A stretch of DNA of 64,000 nucleotides from Streptomyces collinus Tu 365. GTDB taxonomy: Bacteria > Actinomycetota > Actinomycetes > Streptomycetales > Streptomycetaceae. Positions 17,906 through 26,660 of this stretch are shown here, one piece after another. The position numbers and the translations under genes were made by a program. The DNA is taken from the NCBI RefSeq assembly GCF_000444875.1, contig NC_021985.1:3419535-3483534 (forward strand), written 5' to 3'. The number at the start of each line of letters is the position of its first letter. The first letter of the stretch is position 1. Below the pieces are notes generated by a model that was not told the origin of the DNA, did not search any database, and worked only from the letters and a program-made list of their open reading frames with translations.

Positions 17906-18859
17906 ATGACGCCGACCCTGCCCACCCTCCTGGTTTTGGACGCCGACCCGCCGCCCCGCCTCGGGCGCCTCACCGGCCGGGCGCGGATCGAGCACACCGA
18001 CGCGGCCGGCCTCGCCGGGCGGCTGCCGACCGCGGACGTGCTGCTGGTGTGGGACTTCGCCTCGCACGCGGTTCGCGACGCCTGGCCCGGGCCGGGCCCG
18101 CGGCCGCGCTGGGTGCACGCGGCGAGCGCGGGTGTGGACCATCTGATGTGTCCGGAACTCGCCGTCTCCGACACGGTGGTGACCAACGCGCGCGGCGTCT
18201 TCGACCAGCCGATCGCCGAGTACGTGGCCGCGCTGGTGCTGGCGGTGGCCAAGGACCTGCCGCGCACGCTGGAACTCCAGCGGGAACGGACCTGGCGGCA
18301 CCGGGAGACCCGCCGGGTGGCCGGCACCCGCGCGTGCGTGATCGGCTCGGGGCCGATCGGCCGGGCGATCGCCCGCACCCTGAAGGCGCTGGACGTGACG
18401 ACGGCGCTGGTCGGGCGGGTGCCGCGGACCGGTGTCCACGGCCCGGGCGACCTGGACCGGCTGATCTCACGCGCCGACTGGGTGATCTCCGCCGCGCCGC
18501 TGACGGAGCAGACGCACGGCATGTTCGACACCCGCCGGTTCGGCGTGATGCAGCCCTCGGCGGTCTTCGTGAACGTCGGCCGCGGCGGGCTCGTCGACGA
18601 GGACGCCCTGGCCGAGGCGCTGCGCCGGCGCTGGATCGCGGGCGCGGCCCTGGACGTGTTCGCCTCGGAACCCCTCGGCGGGGAGAGCCCGTTGTGGGGG
18701 CTGCCGGGGCTGATCGTCTCCCCGCACATGAGCGGTGACACGGTCGGCTGGCGCGATGAACTGGGCTCCCAGTTCGTGGAGTTGTACGAACGCTGGGCGG
18801 CCGGCAGGCCGCTGCGGAACGTGGTCGACAAGAAACGCGGATACGTGCCCGGTCACTGA
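17906..18859 (+). CDS. D-2-hydroxyacid dehydrogenase
   Basis: A 317-residue NAD(P)-dependent dehydrogenase. The nucleotide-binding motif is VIGSGPIGRAIARTL (about 145-160). The catalytic set is Arg/Glu/His: VNVGRGGLVDEDAL with the substrate Arg region, ALDVFASEPL with the Glu, and LIVSPHMSG with the His (about 280). The family reduces 2-ketoacids to D-2-hydroxyacids or the reverse. ATG 17906 is chosen because the protein then starts just before the first strand, TLLVLDA. It sits 30 bases upstream of the amidase on the same strand, so it is likely co-transcribed and part of the same catabolic route. Confidence 0.87.
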   Translation: MTPTLPTLLVLDADPPPRLGRLTGRARIEHTDAAGLAGRLPTADVLLVWDFASHAVRDAWPGPGPRPRWVHAASAGVDHLMCPELAVSDTVVTNARGVFDQPIAEYVAALVLAVAKDLPRTLELQRERTWRHRETRRVAGTRACVIGSGPIGRAIARTLKALDVTTALVGRVPRTGVHGPGDLDRLISRADWVISAAPLTEQTHGMFDTRRFGVMQPSAVFVNVGRGGLVDEDALAEALRRRWIAGAALDVFASEPLGGESPLWGLPGLIVSPHMSGDTVGWRDELGSQFVELYERWAAGRPLRNVVDKKRGYVPGH

Positions 18860-18889
18860 CACGCCGTCACCGATGCCCCGGGAGGGTGC

Positions 18890-20278
18890 ATGCAGCTCAC
18901 CGAACTGACCGCCGTCCAGCTCCTCGACGGTTACCGCAAGGGCGAGTTCAGCCCGGTGGAGGCGACCGAGCAGGCCCTGCTCCGGGCGCGGCGGATCCAG
19001 CCGGAGGTCAACGCGTTCGCGCGGCTCACCGAGGAGGACGCGCTCGCGCGGGCGCGGGAGTCGGCCGAGCGGTGGCGGCGCGGGGAGCCGGCCGGGCTGC
19101 TCGACGGTGTGCCGGTGACGGTGAAGGACCTCCTGCTGCTGCGCGGCCACCCGACGCTGCGCGGCTCGAAGACCATCGCCGAGCAGGGGCGGTGGGAGGA
19201 GGACGCGCCGTCCGTCGCCCGGCTGCGGGAGCACGGCGCGGTGTTCCTGGGCAAGACCACCACCCCCGAGTACGGCTGGAAGGGCGTCACCGACTCCCCG
19301 CTGACCGGGGTGACCCGCAACCCGTACGACCCCTCGCGCACCGCCGGCGGCTCCAGCGGCGGCAGCGCCGCGGCCGTCGCGCTGGGCGCGGGCCCGCTGT
19401 CGCTGGGCACGGACGGCGGCGGCAGCATCCGCATCCCGGCCGCGTTCTGCGGGATCTTCGGGCTGAAGCCGACGTACGGCAGGGTGCCGCTGTATCCGGC
19501 GAGCGCGTTCGGCACGCTCTCGCACGTCGGCCCGATGACCCGGGACGCGGCCGACGCGGCACTCCTGCTCGACGTCATCGGCGTACCCGACCCGCGCGAC
19601 TGGTCGGCGCTGCCCGAGCCGCCGGGGTCGTTCACGGCGGCGCTGGACGGGGGCGTGCGCGGGCTGCGGGTGGCCTATTCGCCGACCCTCGGCGGGCAGG
19701 TGGCCGTCCGCCCGGGGGTCGCCTCGGCCGTGCGCCGGGCGGTGGCCGGCCTCGCCGACCTCGGCGCGTACGTCGAGGAGGCCGACCCGGACTTCAGCGA
19801 CCCGGTGGACGCCTTCCACACCCTGTGGTTCAGCGGCGCCGCCCGGCTCACCCAGGACTTCTCGCCCAACCGGCGGCGGCTGCTCGATCCGGGCCTGCGC
19901 GAGATCTGCGCGCAGGGCGCGCGGCTCGGCGCGCTGGACTACCTGGCCGCGGTGGACGTCCGCGCGGACCTCGGCCGCCGGATGGGCCGTTTCCACGAGC
20001 GCTACGACCTGCTGGTCACGCCCACCCTGCCGGTCACGGCGTTCGAGGCGGGCCGGGAGGTCCCCGCCGGGTCCGGGCTGCGGCGCTGGACCGGGTGGAC
20101 CCCGTTCACCTACCCCTTCAACATGACCCAGCAGCCGGCGGCGACGGTCCCGGTCGGCGTGGACGACGACGGGCTGCCCGTGGGGCTCCAGGTCGTCGCC
20201 GCCCGGCACCGCGACGACCTGGTGCTGCGCGCCTCGCACGCCCTGTACGAGGCGGACCTCACGCTCTCCGGAAGCTGA
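18890..20278 (+). CDS. Amidase signature family enzyme
   Basis: A 462-residue amidohydrolase with the Ser-cisSer-Lys triad: Lys in VPVTVKDLLL (about 78), cis-Ser and Ser in the Gly/Ser-rich block RTAGGSSGGSAAAVA (about 145-160) and DGGGSIRIPAAFCG (about 178). This is the full length for the family. It hydrolyses an amide to acid plus ammonia; the substrate is not determined by sequence. A GGGAGG box precedes ATG 18890. The 3' end overlaps the converging DUF3830 gene by 20 bases. Confidence 0.9.
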   Translation: MQLTELTAVQLLDGYRKGEFSPVEATEQALLRARRIQPEVNAFARLTEEDALARARESAERWRRGEPAGLLDGVPVTVKDLLLLRGHPTLRGSKTIAEQGRWEEDAPSVARLREHGAVFLGKTTTPEYGWKGVTDSPLTGVTRNPYDPSRTAGGSSGGSAAAVALGAGPLSLGTDGGGSIRIPAAFCGIFGLKPTYGRVPLYPASAFGTLSHVGPMTRDAADAALLLDVIGVPDPRDWSALPEPPGSFTAALDGGVRGLRVAYSPTLGGQVAVRPGVASAVRRAVAGLADLGAYVEEADPDFSDPVDAFHTLWFSGAARLTQDFSPNRRRLLDPGLREICAQGARLGALDYLAAVDVRADLGRRMGRFHERYDLLVTPTLPVTAFEAGREVPAGSGLRRWTGWTPFTYPFNMTQQPAATVPVGVDDDGLPVGLQVVAARHRDDLVLRASHALYEADLTLSGS

Positions 20279-20753
20279 GCGTCTCCCCCGCCGCCCCGGT
20301 GCGCCACAGGTCGTTGCACGCCTCGGCCATCTCCTCCAGACCGGACACGACCTGGCCCCAGACGATCCCGGGCACCCAGCCCACGTCCCCGTTGAGCAGC
20401 AGGTTGTTGCGCTCGTAGAACAGGGCCAGGTCGACCACGGTGGCGCCGGACCCGACCTCGCGGTCGTAGCCGTAGGCCCGTGTACCCAGTTCGGCGCCGG
20501 CGAAGGAGAAGTAACAGAGGTCGCCGGGAATCGGGGTGACCGTCGGGTTCTCCAGTGGGGGTTCCGTGGAGGCGAGGGGCGGGAAGAGGGCGTAGATCTC
20601 GTTGCGCGCGTACTTCGCGTGGTACACGTCGCCCCCGAGCGGCAGTGCCTCCCACACTGCCGCGCAGGTCAGGGGCGCGCGATCGTCCAGCAGTCGTGCC
20701 GTGCAGTGCGTATTCCGCCTGTCGAGCGAGACGGTGACGAAGCGATCGGCCAT
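20259..20753 (-). CDS. DUF3830 family protein (cyclophilin-like)
   Basis: A 164-residue protein resembling DUF3830, a cyclophilin-like beta-barrel family of unknown function often found beside amidases, Asp/Glu racemases and amino-acid-type ABC transporters. Conserved-looking parts include YHAKYARNEIYALFPP and PIPGDLCYFSF. ATG 20753 starts at MADRFVTVSL; an in-frame GTG or ATG start 60 bases upstream would overlap the transporter promoter. It is encoded antisense between two plus-strand genes, 47 bases from the start of ehuB. Confidence 0.75.
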   Translation of the reverse strand: MADRFVTVSLDRRNTHCTARLLDDRAPLTCAAVWEALPLGGDVYHAKYARNEIYALFPPLASTEPPLENPTVTPIPGDLCYFSFAGAELGTRAYGYDREVGSGATVVDLALFYERNNLLLNGDVGWVPGIVWGQVVSGLEEMAEACNDLWRTGAAGETLSFRRA

Positions 20754-20800
20754 GGAACCAAGGGTGCATACGCCGGGAGCGCTTGGGTAGCCGCGCCGCC

Positions 20801-21727
20801 ATGGCTCCACCACTTGGGAACGACGTGCACACGATCCGGCCGGAACACAGACACAGCAGACGTTCGGTGCTCACCGGTGTCGCGGCGCTCGGCGCCCTGG
20901 GCGCGCTGGGCGCCGCGGGCTGCACACGGGTCGCGTCGGCGTCGGACGAGAACGGCGGCGACCTGCTCGACCGGTTGCGCGCCCAGGGTGTCGTACGGCT
21001 CGGGATAGCCGGCGAGATCCCCTTCGGGTACATCGACAGGGACGGCCGGCTGACCGGCGAGGCGCCGGAGCTGGCGAAGACGGTCTTCAAGCGGCTCGGG
21101 GTGGCCCGGGTGCAGCCGGTGCCGACGGAGTTCGGCTCGCTCATCCCGGGGCTGAACTCCCAGCAGTTCGACGTCGTGGCCGCCGGGATGTACGTCAACG
21201 CCGAACGCTGCCGGCAGGTGATCTTCGCCGATCCGGACTACCGGATGCTGGACGCGTTCATCGTCCGCAAGGGGAACCCGAAGGGGCTGCACTCCTACCG
21301 GGACGTCGTGGCGAAGAAGGCGAAGTTCGCCACCGGCACCGGGTACGCGGAGATCCAGTACGCGGTGGACGCCGGGTACAAGGAGAGCGACATCCTGATC
21401 GTCCCGGACCAGGTGGCCGGGCTGAACGCCGTGGAGGCCGGGCGCGTCGACGTCTTCGCCGGTACGGCGCTGACCGTCCGCGAGGTCGCGAGGAGGTCGG
21501 GCAAGGCGGAGGCCACCAAGCCGTTCGCCCCGCTGGTCAAGGGCAAACCGCACGTCGACGGCGGGGCGTTCGCGTTCCGGCCCACCGAGACGCGGCTGCG
21601 TGACGCCTTCAACGTCGAGCTGCGCAAGCTGAAGAAGAGCGGGGAGCTGTTCCGGATCCTGCGTCCCTTCGGCTTCACCGAGGCCGAGATGACGGACATG
21701 ACCGCGAAGGAGCTCTGCCGCGGATGA
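20801..21727 (+). CDS. ehuB: Amino-acid-type ABC transporter substrate-binding lipoprotein (EhuB family)
   Basis: A 308-residue solute-binding protein. The N-terminus has a twin-arginine motif (HSRRSVLTG) and a lipobox (LGAAGC), so it is probably exported by Tat and anchored as a lipoprotein. The body is SBP_bac_3-like: VVRLGIAGEIPFGYIDRDGRLTGEAPELAKTV and later DVVAAGMYVNAERC. The EhuB label (ectoine/hydroxyectoine) follows family resemblance; the catabolic partners here do not match ectoine degradation, so the ligand is uncertain. It overlaps ehuC by 4 bases (ATGA). Confidence 0.85.
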   Translation: MAPPLGNDVHTIRPEHRHSRRSVLTGVAALGALGALGAAGCTRVASASDENGGDLLDRLRAQGVVRLGIAGEIPFGYIDRDGRLTGEAPELAKTVFKRLGVARVQPVPTEFGSLIPGLNSQQFDVVAAGMYVNAERCRQVIFADPDYRMLDAFIVRKGNPKGLHSYRDVVAKKAKFATGTGYAEIQYAVDAGYKESDILIVPDQVAGLNAVEAGRVDVFAGTALTVREVARRSGKAEATKPFAPLVKGKPHVDGGAFAFRPTETRLRDAFNVELRKLKKSGELFRILRPFGFTEAEMTDMTAKELCRG

Positions 21728-22443
21728 CCTCAGGGCTCTGGGACCTCGTACTCAGGGGCATCTGGACCACCGTCCAACTGCTGGTGTCCAGCGCGCTGCT
21801 GGCCACCGCGGTGTCCTTCGTCGTCGGCGTCGCGCGCACCCACCGGCTGTGGATCGTGCGCTTCCTGGCCGGCTTCTACACCGAGGTGTTCCGTGGCACC
21901 TCGGCACTGGTGATGATCTTCTGGGTGTTCTTCGTGCTGCCGGTCGCCTTCGGCTGGCAGCTGGTGCCGATGTGGGCGGGCACGCTGGCGCTCGGTCTGA
22001 CGTACGGCGCGTACGGCTCGGAGATCGTGCGCGGCGCGCTGAACGCGGTCGACCCGGCGCAGCAGGAGGGCGGCGTCGCCCTCGGCTTCACCCCGGCCCA
22101 GCGGCTGCGGCTGATCCTGCTCCCGCAGGCGGTGCCGGAGATGATCCCGCCGTTCTCCAACCTGCTGATCGAGCTGCTCAAGGGCACCGCCCTGGTGTCG
22201 GTCATGGGCATGGGCGATCTGACGTTCAGCGCCAACCTGGTGCGCCTCGCCCTCCAGCAGAGCGCGGAGATCTACACGTACGTCCTGCTGATCTACTTCG
22301 CGATCGCCTTCGTGCTGACCCGGCTGATGCGCGGTCTGGAGAAGCGGCTGAAGCCCGGGACCGGCACGTCCGCCGTCGCGGAGCCGGCGGCGCGTGAACC
22401 GGAGACGGCGCAGCCGACCGGAGTGGGGGGTGGAGTCGCATGA
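21724..22443 (+). CDS. ehuC: ABC transporter permease (EhuC family)
   Basis: A 239-residue His/Glu/Gln/Arg-opine family permease with about five membrane segments. The EAA loop is seen in GALNAVDPAQQEGGVALGFTPAQRLRLILLPQAVP (about 100-135), which contacts the ATPase. It overlaps both neighbours by 4 bases. It forms the membrane channel with EhuD. Confidence 0.88.
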   Translation: MTSGLWDLVLRGIWTTVQLLVSSALLATAVSFVVGVARTHRLWIVRFLAGFYTEVFRGTSALVMIFWVFFVLPVAFGWQLVPMWAGTLALGLTYGAYGSEIVRGALNAVDPAQQEGGVALGFTPAQRLRLILLPQAVPEMIPPFSNLLIELLKGTALVSVMGMGDLTFSANLVRLALQQSAEIYTYVLLIYFAIAFVLTRLMRGLEKRLKPGTGTSAVAEPAAREPETAQPTGVGGGVA

Positions 22444-23090
22444 AGTGGGACTGGAACGCCGTGCGCGACTTCATGCCGGACTTCTGGGACGGGCTGCTGG
22501 TCACCCTGCAGGTGCTGGCCCTCGGTTCGCTGCTGTCCTTCACCCTGGGCCTGGTGTGGACGCTGCTGATGCGCACGCCGAGCCGGTGGGTGCGCTGGCC
22601 GGTCGGGGTGGTCACCGAGTTCGTGCGCAACACCCCGCTGCTGGTGCAGCTGTTCTTCCTCTTCTACGTGCTGCCGGAGTGGGGCCTGACCTTCTCCGCG
22701 CTGGCCACCGGGGTCTTCGCGATCGGTCTGCACTACTCGACGTACACGATGCAGGTCTACCGGGCCGGCATCGAGGCCGTTCCGGTCGGCCAGTGGGAGG
22801 CGGCGACGGCGCTGAACCTGCCCCGGCGGCGGACCTGGACCGCGGTGATCCTGCCGCAGGCGATCCGCCGGGTGGTGCCCGCCCTCGGCAACTACGTGAT
22901 CTCCATGCTCAAGGACACGCCGATGCTGATGGTGATCACCGTGCTGGAGATGCTCGGTCACGCCCGGCTCTTCTCCCAGCAGCACTTCCAGTTCACCGAG
23001 CCCCTGACCGTGATCGGGGTGGCCTTCATCCTCATCTCCTACCTGGCCTCCCTTCTCCTGCGAGCCCTGGAGCGACGCCTTGTCCGTTGA
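22440..23090 (+). CDS. ehuD: ABC transporter permease (EhuD family)
   Basis: A 216-residue permease of the same family with an N-terminal DGLLVTLQVLALGSLLSF segment and the EAA loop GIEAVPVGQWEAATALNLPRRRTWTAVILPQAIRR. About five membrane spans. It overlaps ehuC by 4 bases and the ATPase gene by 11 bases. Confidence 0.88.
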   Translation: MKWDWNAVRDFMPDFWDGLLVTLQVLALGSLLSFTLGLVWTLLMRTPSRWVRWPVGVVTEFVRNTPLLVQLFFLFYVLPEWGLTFSALATGVFAIGLHYSTYTMQVYRAGIEAVPVGQWEAATALNLPRRRTWTAVILPQAIRRVVPALGNYVISMLKDTPMLMVITVLEMLGHARLFSQQHFQFTEPLTVIGVAFILISYLASLLLRALERRLVR

Positions 23091-23862
23091 GACCCGAACC
23101 AAGTCGTCGGTCACCGACGCCCCGGCCACCGACGTGATCCGCCTGGAGGGGGTCACCAAGCGCTTCGGGGCGAACACCGTCCTCGACGACCTGAACTTCT
23201 CCGTCGCCCCCGGCAAGCACGTGACCCTGATCGGGCCGTCCGGCTCGGGCAAGACCACGATCCTGCGGCTGCTGATGACCCTCACGAAGCCGGACGAGGG
23301 CACGATCACGGTCGACGGGGAGCAGCTGTTCCCGGCGCCGGAGAAGCGGGTCCGGGAGGTGCGCAAGAAGATCGGGATGGTGTTCCAGCAGTTCAACCTG
23401 TTCCCGAACATGTCGGTGCTGCGGAACATCACCGAGGCGCCGGTGCGGGTCCTCGGCATGTCCCGGGACGAGGCCGAGGCCCGGGCGCGCGAGCTGCTGG
23501 AGCTGGTGGGGCTGGCCGACAAGTGCGACGCCCGGCCCACCCGGCTCTCCGGCGGCCAGCAGCAGCGGGTGGCGATCGCCCGGGCGCTGGCGATGCGGCC
23601 CCAGGTGCTGCTGCTGGACGAGGTGACCTCGGCGCTCGACCCGGAGCTGGTGGCGGGCGTGCTCGATCTGCTCAGGGACATCGCCCACAGCACCGACATC
23701 ACGATGCTGTGCGTGACCCACGAGATGGGTTTCGCCCGGGACATCTCCGACCAGGTACTGATGTTCGACTCCGGCCGGGTGATCGAGTCGGGCTCGCCGG
23801 AGAAGATCTTCAGCGATCCGGAGCGCGACCGGACCCGGGAATTCCTCAGCGCGGTCCTCTGA
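23080..23862 (+). CDS. ehuA: ABC transporter ATP-binding protein (EhuA family)
   Basis: A 260-residue ATPase. Walker A is GPSGSGKT (52-59), the Q-loop FQQFNLFPNMSV, the signature LSGGQQQRVAIARAL (about 153-167), Walker B VLLLDEVTSALDP and the switch His in VTHEMGF. Start TTG 23080 lies inside the permease gene. It energises uptake by the EhuBCD system, last gene of a four-gene operon. Confidence 0.9.
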   Translation: MSVETRTKSSVTDAPATDVIRLEGVTKRFGANTVLDDLNFSVAPGKHVTLIGPSGSGKTTILRLLMTLTKPDEGTITVDGEQLFPAPEKRVREVRKKIGMVFQQFNLFPNMSVLRNITEAPVRVLGMSRDEAEARARELLELVGLADKCDARPTRLSGGQQQRVAIARALAMRPQVLLLDEVTSALDPELVAGVLDLLRDIAHSTDITMLCVTHEMGFARDISDQVLMFDSGRVIESGSPEKIFSDPERDRTREFLSAVL

Positions 23863-23914
23863 CTACGGGGGGTGAGGGCCAACAGTCGAGGTCCGGACGC
23901 TGGGTGATGCCTTC

Positions 23915-23924
23915 GGCATATGCC
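23915..23924. promoter_or_regulatory. GGCATATGCC palindrome upstream of IclR gene
   Basis: A 10-base perfect palindrome in the 209-base gap between ehuA and the IclR gene, 148 bases before the GTG. It is the same core as the 20-base palindrome at 10776-10795. Function unknown. Confidence 0.25.
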
Positions 23925-24071
23925 AGAGGGTCTGCCGCCCAGTTGGGAGGGGGACGGCGAGTGCCACAATCTCGCCAACCCCCTCTCCCCGAACGCTCTT
24001 TGCCGGTTATCGTGGTAGCGATCCACCGACCGGATCTCGCGGCCACAGACAGGCGAGCGCAGGGGGAAACC

Positions 24072-24830
24072 GTGGCGCTGATGCACGAGCCGACCACCCC
24101 GAACCACTCCGCCCAGGACGCCCTGCGCGTCCTGGAGACCGTGGCCCGTCACCCCGCCGGCGTCACCGACACCGAGCTGGGCCGCCGCACCCGCCTGGAA
24201 CCCGAACGGCTGACCACCCTGCTGCGCATGCTGCGCCGCGAGGGCTACGTCGAGCAGATCGCGGACGGCGCCTACGTCACCGGTGCGACCCTGCGCCGCC
24301 TGACCTCGGCGCACGACCGCGAGCGTGCCCTGCGCGAGAAGCTCCAGCACACCCTGGACCGGCTGCGGGACTCCGTCGGCGCGGCCGTCTACATGAGCCG
24401 GTACGTGGACGGCGAGGTCAGGGTCACCCAGTACGCCGCCGGGCCCGGCACCCCCGCGGTCAACGAGTGGGTCGACTTCCGCTGCTCCGCGCACGCCACG
24501 GCGGTCGGCAAGAGCCTGCTGACCCAGCTCGACCACAACGGGCGCCGCGACCACCTCTCCCGGTACAAGATGGCCCGTCTGACCTCGCGCACCATCACCA
24601 GCGACAAGCTGCTGCTCTCGCGCCTCGAGTCACAGCCGCCGACCGTGCCGGTGCTGGACCTTCAGGAGTACGCGATCGGCACCGTCTGCGCGGCCGTCCC
24701 GATCACCGCGGGCTCGTCCGTCGGCTGTCTGGCGCTGTCCCTCCCGCTCGAGCACGCCTACCGCCTGCGCCGGGCCGCGGACGCGCTGAACCGGAGCGCG
24801 GCGCCGGTACTCCTCTCGCTCGCGCTCTGA
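24072..24830 (+). CDS. IclR-family transcriptional regulator
   Basis: A 252-residue regulator. The winged helix-turn-helix (about 15-75, DALRVLETVARHPAGVTDTELGRRTRLEPERLTTLLRMLRREGYV) is followed by an IclR-type effector domain ending CAAVPITAGSSVGCLALSLPL. Start GTG 24072 follows AGGGGGAAACC. It lies directly downstream of the transporter, so it may control that cluster. The SsgR-type developmental regulators of Streptomyces belong to the same family, but no ssgA follows here. Confidence 0.85.
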   Translation: MALMHEPTTPNHSAQDALRVLETVARHPAGVTDTELGRRTRLEPERLTTLLRMLRREGYVEQIADGAYVTGATLRRLTSAHDRERALREKLQHTLDRLRDSVGAAVYMSRYVDGEVRVTQYAAGPGTPAVNEWVDFRCSAHATAVGKSLLTQLDHNGRRDHLSRYKMARLTSRTITSDKLLLSRLESQPPTVPVLDLQEYAIGTVCAAVPITAGSSVGCLALSLPLEHAYRLRRAADALNRSAAPVLLSLAL

Positions 24831-24905
24831 GTGGTCACGAGCACCCCGGCGGACCAGGTAGTATTTTCTTCGTCGCCGGCCGCGAAAGCGGAAGGCGGGA
24901 GTCAT

Positions 24906-24979
24906 GCGCCGCTAGCTCAGTTGGTTAGAGCAGCTGACTCTTAATCAGCGGGTCCGGGGTTCGAGTCCCTGGCGGCGCA
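24906..24979 (+). tRNA. tRNA-Lys (anticodon CTT), copy 2
   Basis: A 74-base cloverleaf identical to copies 1 and 3 (anticodon CTT at 24940-24942, discriminator A, no encoded CCA). The flanks differ from the other two copies. A TAGTAT -10-like hexamer lies upstream. The convergent acyl ligase gene reads antisense into it and uses the complement of the anticodon loop TTA as its TAA stop. Confidence 0.97.
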
Positions 24980-26620
24980 CGGTATCGAAGGGCTCCTCGC
25001 GGAAGCGGGGGGCCCTTCGGCGTCTTCCGTGTCGTCCGTGTCGTCCGTGGTCAGCAGCCGGTAGGCGTCCTCCCCCGGCGGCCGCCACCACACCGGGTCG
25101 GCGCACCGGAACCCCTCGCGGCGCAGGACCGCCCGGTGGATCTTGTTCGTCGCGGTCACCGGCATCCGCTCCAGCACCCGCACGTACCGGGGTGCCATCT
25201 TCGTCCCGAGGTCGGGCTGGGCGCGCAGGAACGCGGCGAACCCCGCCGGGTCGAAGGTCCCGGCGACGGCGGCCATCACCTGGTCCCCGGTCACCGGGTC
25301 CGGCACCCCGTACACGGCGACCGCGTCGGCCCCCTCGTACCGGGCCACGATGGTCTCGATCATCGCGGCGGCCAGGTTCTCCCCGTCGACCCGGATGCGG
25401 TCGTCGCCGCGCCCGGCGAAGTACAGGTATCCCCGGGAGTCCCGGTAGAAGAGGTCGCCGGTCCAGTACCCGTCCGCGCGCCGCCGCTCCGCCTCCGCCG
25501 CCGGGTTGCGCCAGTACCCCTCGAAGGGGCTGGGCCCCCGGTTCACCAGCTCGCCGATGGCCTCGTCGCCGTTGACCAGCCGCCCGCCGGGGCCGAAGAC
25601 GGCCGCCGGGCACTCCCGCCCCGTGGCCGGGTCGAGCACCACCAGGCCGGGCCGCGCCGGTCCCACCGCGCCCGCAGGGGTGCCGGGCGCCCACTGGATC
25701 GCCGCCCCGCCCTCCGACGACCCGTAGCCCTCCACCAGCCGCACTCCGAACCGCCGCTCGAAGGCCGCGGCGTCGGCCGCCCCGGCCTCCGTGCCGAAGC
25801 CCGTGCGCAGCGGATGGTCCCGGTCGTCGGGCCGGGCGGGCGTGGCGAGCAGGTACTGGACGGCCCGCCCCACGTAGGTGAAGTACGTGGCCCGGTACCG
25901 GCGCACGTCGGTGAGGAACCCGGAGGCCGAGAACCGCCGGCGCAGCGCCACCCCGGCCCCGGCGGCCAGCGCGGGCGCCCAGTCGGCGATCACCGCGTTG
26001 CCGTGGAACATCGGCATGCAGACGTAGTGCACGTCGTCCGCGCCCACCCCGAACTGCCGCACCAGCGCCTGCCCGGCCGCCGCCAGCCTGCCCTGGGAGC
26101 AGATCGCGGCCTTGGGCGCGCCGGTGGATCCCGAGGTGAAGTACAGCAGCAGCCGGTCGGCGGGGGTGACCCCGTACGGGTCGGGGACGGCTCCCTCGCA
26201 GCCGGCGAGGAGGGTGCCGTACTCCTCGCCGTCCGTCACGAGGACCCGCACGCCCGGCAGCTCCAGGCCGGCCAGCAGCGGCAGCCGGGCCCGCTCGGTG
26301 ACCAGGACCGCGCACTCGGTGTGCCGGATGTCCCGGGCCAGTTCGGCGCCCCGGCGGGTGGGGTTGACGCCGGCGACGGCGGCCCCGGCGAGGGCGGCGG
26401 CGCCCAGCCAGAGCGGGAACTCCTCGGTGTTGTCGAGCAGCACCCCCAGGTGCGGTGGGGCGCCGGACGGCAGCAGGCCGGCCAGCAGCGCGGCCCGGGC
26501 GGCCGCGCCCGCCGCCACCTGGTGGTGGGTGAGCACCCGGTCCTCGCACCACATGCCCGGCCGGTGGTCGCCCCACCGCGCCGCCACCAGCTCGGCGACC
26601 GTGCCCGTCCTGGACGTCAT
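24941..26620 (-). CDS. AMP-dependent acyl-CoA synthetase/ligase (FadD-like)
   Basis: A 559-residue adenylate-forming enzyme. The P-loop is YFTSGSTGAPKA (about 170-181), followed by a VEGYGSSEG motif, YWTGDLFYRD and the catalytic Lys region MPVTATNKIHRAVLRREG near the C-terminus. It activates a carboxylic acid to acyl-AMP, then probably acyl-CoA; substrate unknown. The natural-looking end is followed by a Thr/Asp tail (TTDDTDDTEDAE). The frame then runs through the antisense of the tRNA-Lys terminator and tRNA, ending in CAARDSNPGPAD, a recognisable antisense-tRNA translation. Confidence 0.87.
   Translation of the reverse strand: MTSRTGTVAELVAARWGDHRPGMWCEDRVLTHHQVAAGAAARAALLAGLLPSGAPPHLGVLLDNTEEFPLWLGAAALAGAAVAGVNPTRRGAELARDIRHTECAVLVTERARLPLLAGLELPGVRVLVTDGEEYGTLLAGCEGAVPDPYGVTPADRLLLYFTSGSTGAPKAAICSQGRLAAAGQALVRQFGVGADDVHYVCMPMFHGNAVIADWAPALAAGAGVALRRRFSASGFLTDVRRYRATYFTYVGRAVQYLLATPARPDDRDHPLRTGFGTEAGAADAAAFERRFGVRLVEGYGSSEGGAAIQWAPGTPAGAVGPARPGLVVLDPATGRECPAAVFGPGGRLVNGDEAIGELVNRGPSPFEGYWRNPAAEAERRRADGYWTGDLFYRDSRGYLYFAGRGDDRIRVDGENLAAAMIETIVARYEGADAVAVYGVPDPVTGDQVMAAVAGTFDPAGFAAFLRAQPDLGTKMAPRYVRVLERMPVTATNKIHRAVLRREGFRCADPVWWRPPGEDAYRLLTTDDTDDTEDAEGPPASARSPSIPCAARDSNPGPAD
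24986..25019 (+). terminator. tRNA-Lys copy 2 terminator
   Basis: CGAAGGGC (24986-24993) pairs with GCCCTTCG (25012-25019), six bases after the tRNA. It lies inside the 3' end of the convergent ligase coding region. Confidence 0.7.
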
Positions 26621-26660
26621 GACCGGGCACGGTAACTGACATGGCGTCAGAAGTGGAGGG

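Noticed and set aside
16198..23862. Ectoine degradation cluster
   Set aside because: The transporter looks like EhuBCDA and two proteins resemble EutA, but the lyase, hydrolase and aminotransferase-type partners of that pathway are absent.
24072..24830. SsgR-type activator of sporulation gene ssgA
   Set aside because: Same family and general look, but the next gene is a tRNA and no SsgA-like protein is encoded nearby. Kept as an unassigned IclR regulator.
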